A stretch of 15,643 bases of DNA from JBBFMJ01 sp037441225 (GTDB lineage Bacteria; Acidobacteriota; Thermoanaerobaculia; UBA2201), in assembly GCA_037441225.1 (NCBI GenBank), contig JBBISU010000074.1, positions 1 through 15,643 on the forward strand, written 5' to 3'. Below the pieces are notes generated by a model. The model had not been told where the DNA came from and did not search any database. It saw only the letters and a list, made by a program, of their open reading frames with translations. Below are positions 15,292 through 15,643 of the stretch, piece by piece (position 1 is the first letter of the stretch; each line of letters begins with the position of its first letter). The position numbers and the translations under genes are program-made.

Positions 15292-15320
15292 ATTATAAAA
15301 GTATAGAAAAAATTTGTCAA
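15292..15320 (-). promoter_or_regulatory. Perfect-consensus sigma70 promoter of the lipoprotein operon; predicted leaderless
   Basis: On the minus strand TTGACA (15320-15315) is followed after 17 nt by TATAAT (15297-15292), a full match at both boxes with optimal spacing. The base 7 nt after the -10 box is the G of the GTG start codon (15285), so the transcript is expected to begin at the start codon. No Shine-Dalgarno site is possible. Confidence 0.8.
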
Positions 15321-15400
15321 ACAAATATTAAATTTGAATTAACCTAAAAATGCAATTGAAAAATGAGACAGTTCAAAATGGAAAGCCGAAAAAGTTTTAT

Positions 15401-15422
15401 ATTTATCTAATTTCAGATAAAT
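15401..15422. repeat. AT-rich inverted repeat (8-bp stem)
   Basis: ATTTATCT (15401-15408) and AGATAAAT (15415-15422) are perfect inverted repeats around a 6-nt loop. This could be an operator-like site or simply an AT-rich hairpin at the edge of the GC-rich element. No U-tract makes it a clear terminator. Confidence 0.4.
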
Positions 15423-15433
15423 GGAACAGTAAA

Positions 15434-15508
15434 GGGGGTCGCCCTTGTGGCGACCCGTTAAATAAAAAAATCTATTCATTTACGGGCGGGGACAAGCCCC
15501 GCCCCTAC
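15434..15508. repeat. REP/BIME-like pair of GC-rich hairpins in inverted orientation
   Basis: Two perfect 8-bp GC-rich stems stand out in an AT-rich setting. Hairpin 1 is GGGTCGCC-CTTGT-GGCGACCC (15436-15456). Hairpin 2 is GGGCGGGG-ACAAG-CCCCGCCC (15484-15504). Read on the opposite strand, hairpin 2 has the same loop, CTTGT, and a similar 3' flank (CCCGTAAAT against CCCGTTAAAT), so the two are inverted members of one family. Four of eight base pairs differ, and each change keeps pairing. The arrangement resembles bacterial interspersed palindromic elements. No transposase is present in the window. Confidence 0.75.
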
Positions 15509-15552
15509 AAAAAAAATTCTATTTTATCTTAAATTTTTGAGAACGTTGAGAA

Positions 15553-15567
15553 GTGTTGCTTCAACAC
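15553..15567. repeat. Small inverted repeat (6-bp stem, 3-nt loop)
   Basis: GTGTTG (15553-15558) and CAACAC (15562-15567) pair perfectly around CTT. An alternative pairing, with a 2-nt bulge, uses GTTGAGAAG at 15545-15553 and CTTCAAC at 15559-15565. The downstream plus strand is T-rich but has no compact U-tract, so a terminator role for a gene beyond the window is only possible. Confidence 0.35.
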
Positions 15568-15643
15568 AAAGGTTGTTTTCTATTTGAAATTTAATTTAAA
15601 TTTTATTTCTCTTTGTTAACGCCTTTAAATATTATATTTATAA

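Larger units (their letters stand above)
15321..15643. other. Intergenic right flank with hairpin elements, no gene supported
   Basis: This stretch of about 320 nt upstream of the lipoprotein operon has no convincing coding region. Short open frames run through the hairpins and show no protein-like features. It holds an AT-rich hairpin, a pair of GC-rich inverted hairpins and a small third hairpin, each listed separately. The last 80 nt are almost pure A/T, with near-palindromic AAATTTAATTTAAATTT. Confidence 0.6.

Noticed and set aside
15360..15385. Insertion-sequence end suggested by GAGACAGTTC-type sequence
   Set aside because: No matching opposite terminus, target duplication or transposase is visible, so the resemblance cannot be supported.
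15434..15508. CRISPR array or rho-independent terminators at the GC-rich hairpins
   Set aside because: There are only two hairpins with different stems and no regular spacers, and neither stem is directly followed by a U-tract on the relevant strand.
15350..15532. 60-aa plus-strand ORF across the hairpin pair
   Set aside because: It runs through the palindromic repeats, lacks a ribosome site and has no recognisable protein features.

Overview
The window is bacterial chromosome, dense in genes and very AT-rich (roughly 30% G+C by eye). Proteins are rich in Lys, Glu, Ile and Phe. A TonB C-terminal domain, periplasmic binding and ABC transport genes, and a lipoprotein point to a two-membrane (Gram-negative type) cell. 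The Ser/Thr kinase has the HRDVSPQN loop and the GKLQYMSPEQ activation segment familiar from Myxococcota/Deltaproteobacteria-like kinases, and LEA type 2 proteins also occur in such genomes. The exact lineage cannot be fixed from this window.

Layout. (A) Minus strand, 203-4018: an MtaB-like tRNA methylthiotransferase, YebC and RuvC form a tight housekeeping cluster. A secreted lysyl-endopeptidase-like serine protease follows, with its own consensus promoter. (B) Plus strand, 4042-9436: five tightly packed genes. The first encodes a pseudo-receiver / Ser-Thr kinase / transmembrane / TonB-C fusion, the second a small coiled-coil protein, and the last three a BtuF-BtuC-BtuD type importer, probably for a corrinoid. 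(C) Minus strand, 9433-15285: an unrecognised lipoprotein, a membrane-embedded spermidine-synthase-like protein, a GT-C glycosyltransferase and a LEA2-like exported protein. They form one four-gene operon with spacings of 1 nt or overlaps, which looks like an envelope operon of unknown function. (D) Right flank, 15286-15643: the promoter of operon C, then an intergenic stretch with two GC-rich REP-like hairpins in inverted orientation.

Most interesting points. The fusion kinase would join cytoplasmic phosphorylation to a periplasmic TonB-type domain, and it heads the operon for a B12-type importer. Several genes appear to be transcribed without a leader: near-consensus or consensus sigma70 promoters (TTGACA-N17-GATAAT or TATAAT) sit so close that transcription should start at or next to the start codon. 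Genes with room for a leader have good Shine-Dalgarno sites. The divergent genes at 4018 and 4042 have start codons only 23 nt apart, so each promoter reaches into the other gene. The btuF-like gene has no ATG, GTG or TTG at its true N-terminus; its signal peptide can only be read from a codon such as ATA overlapping the previous stop (ATAA). The two flank hairpins share a loop but have co-varying stems, which suggests selection on the structure.
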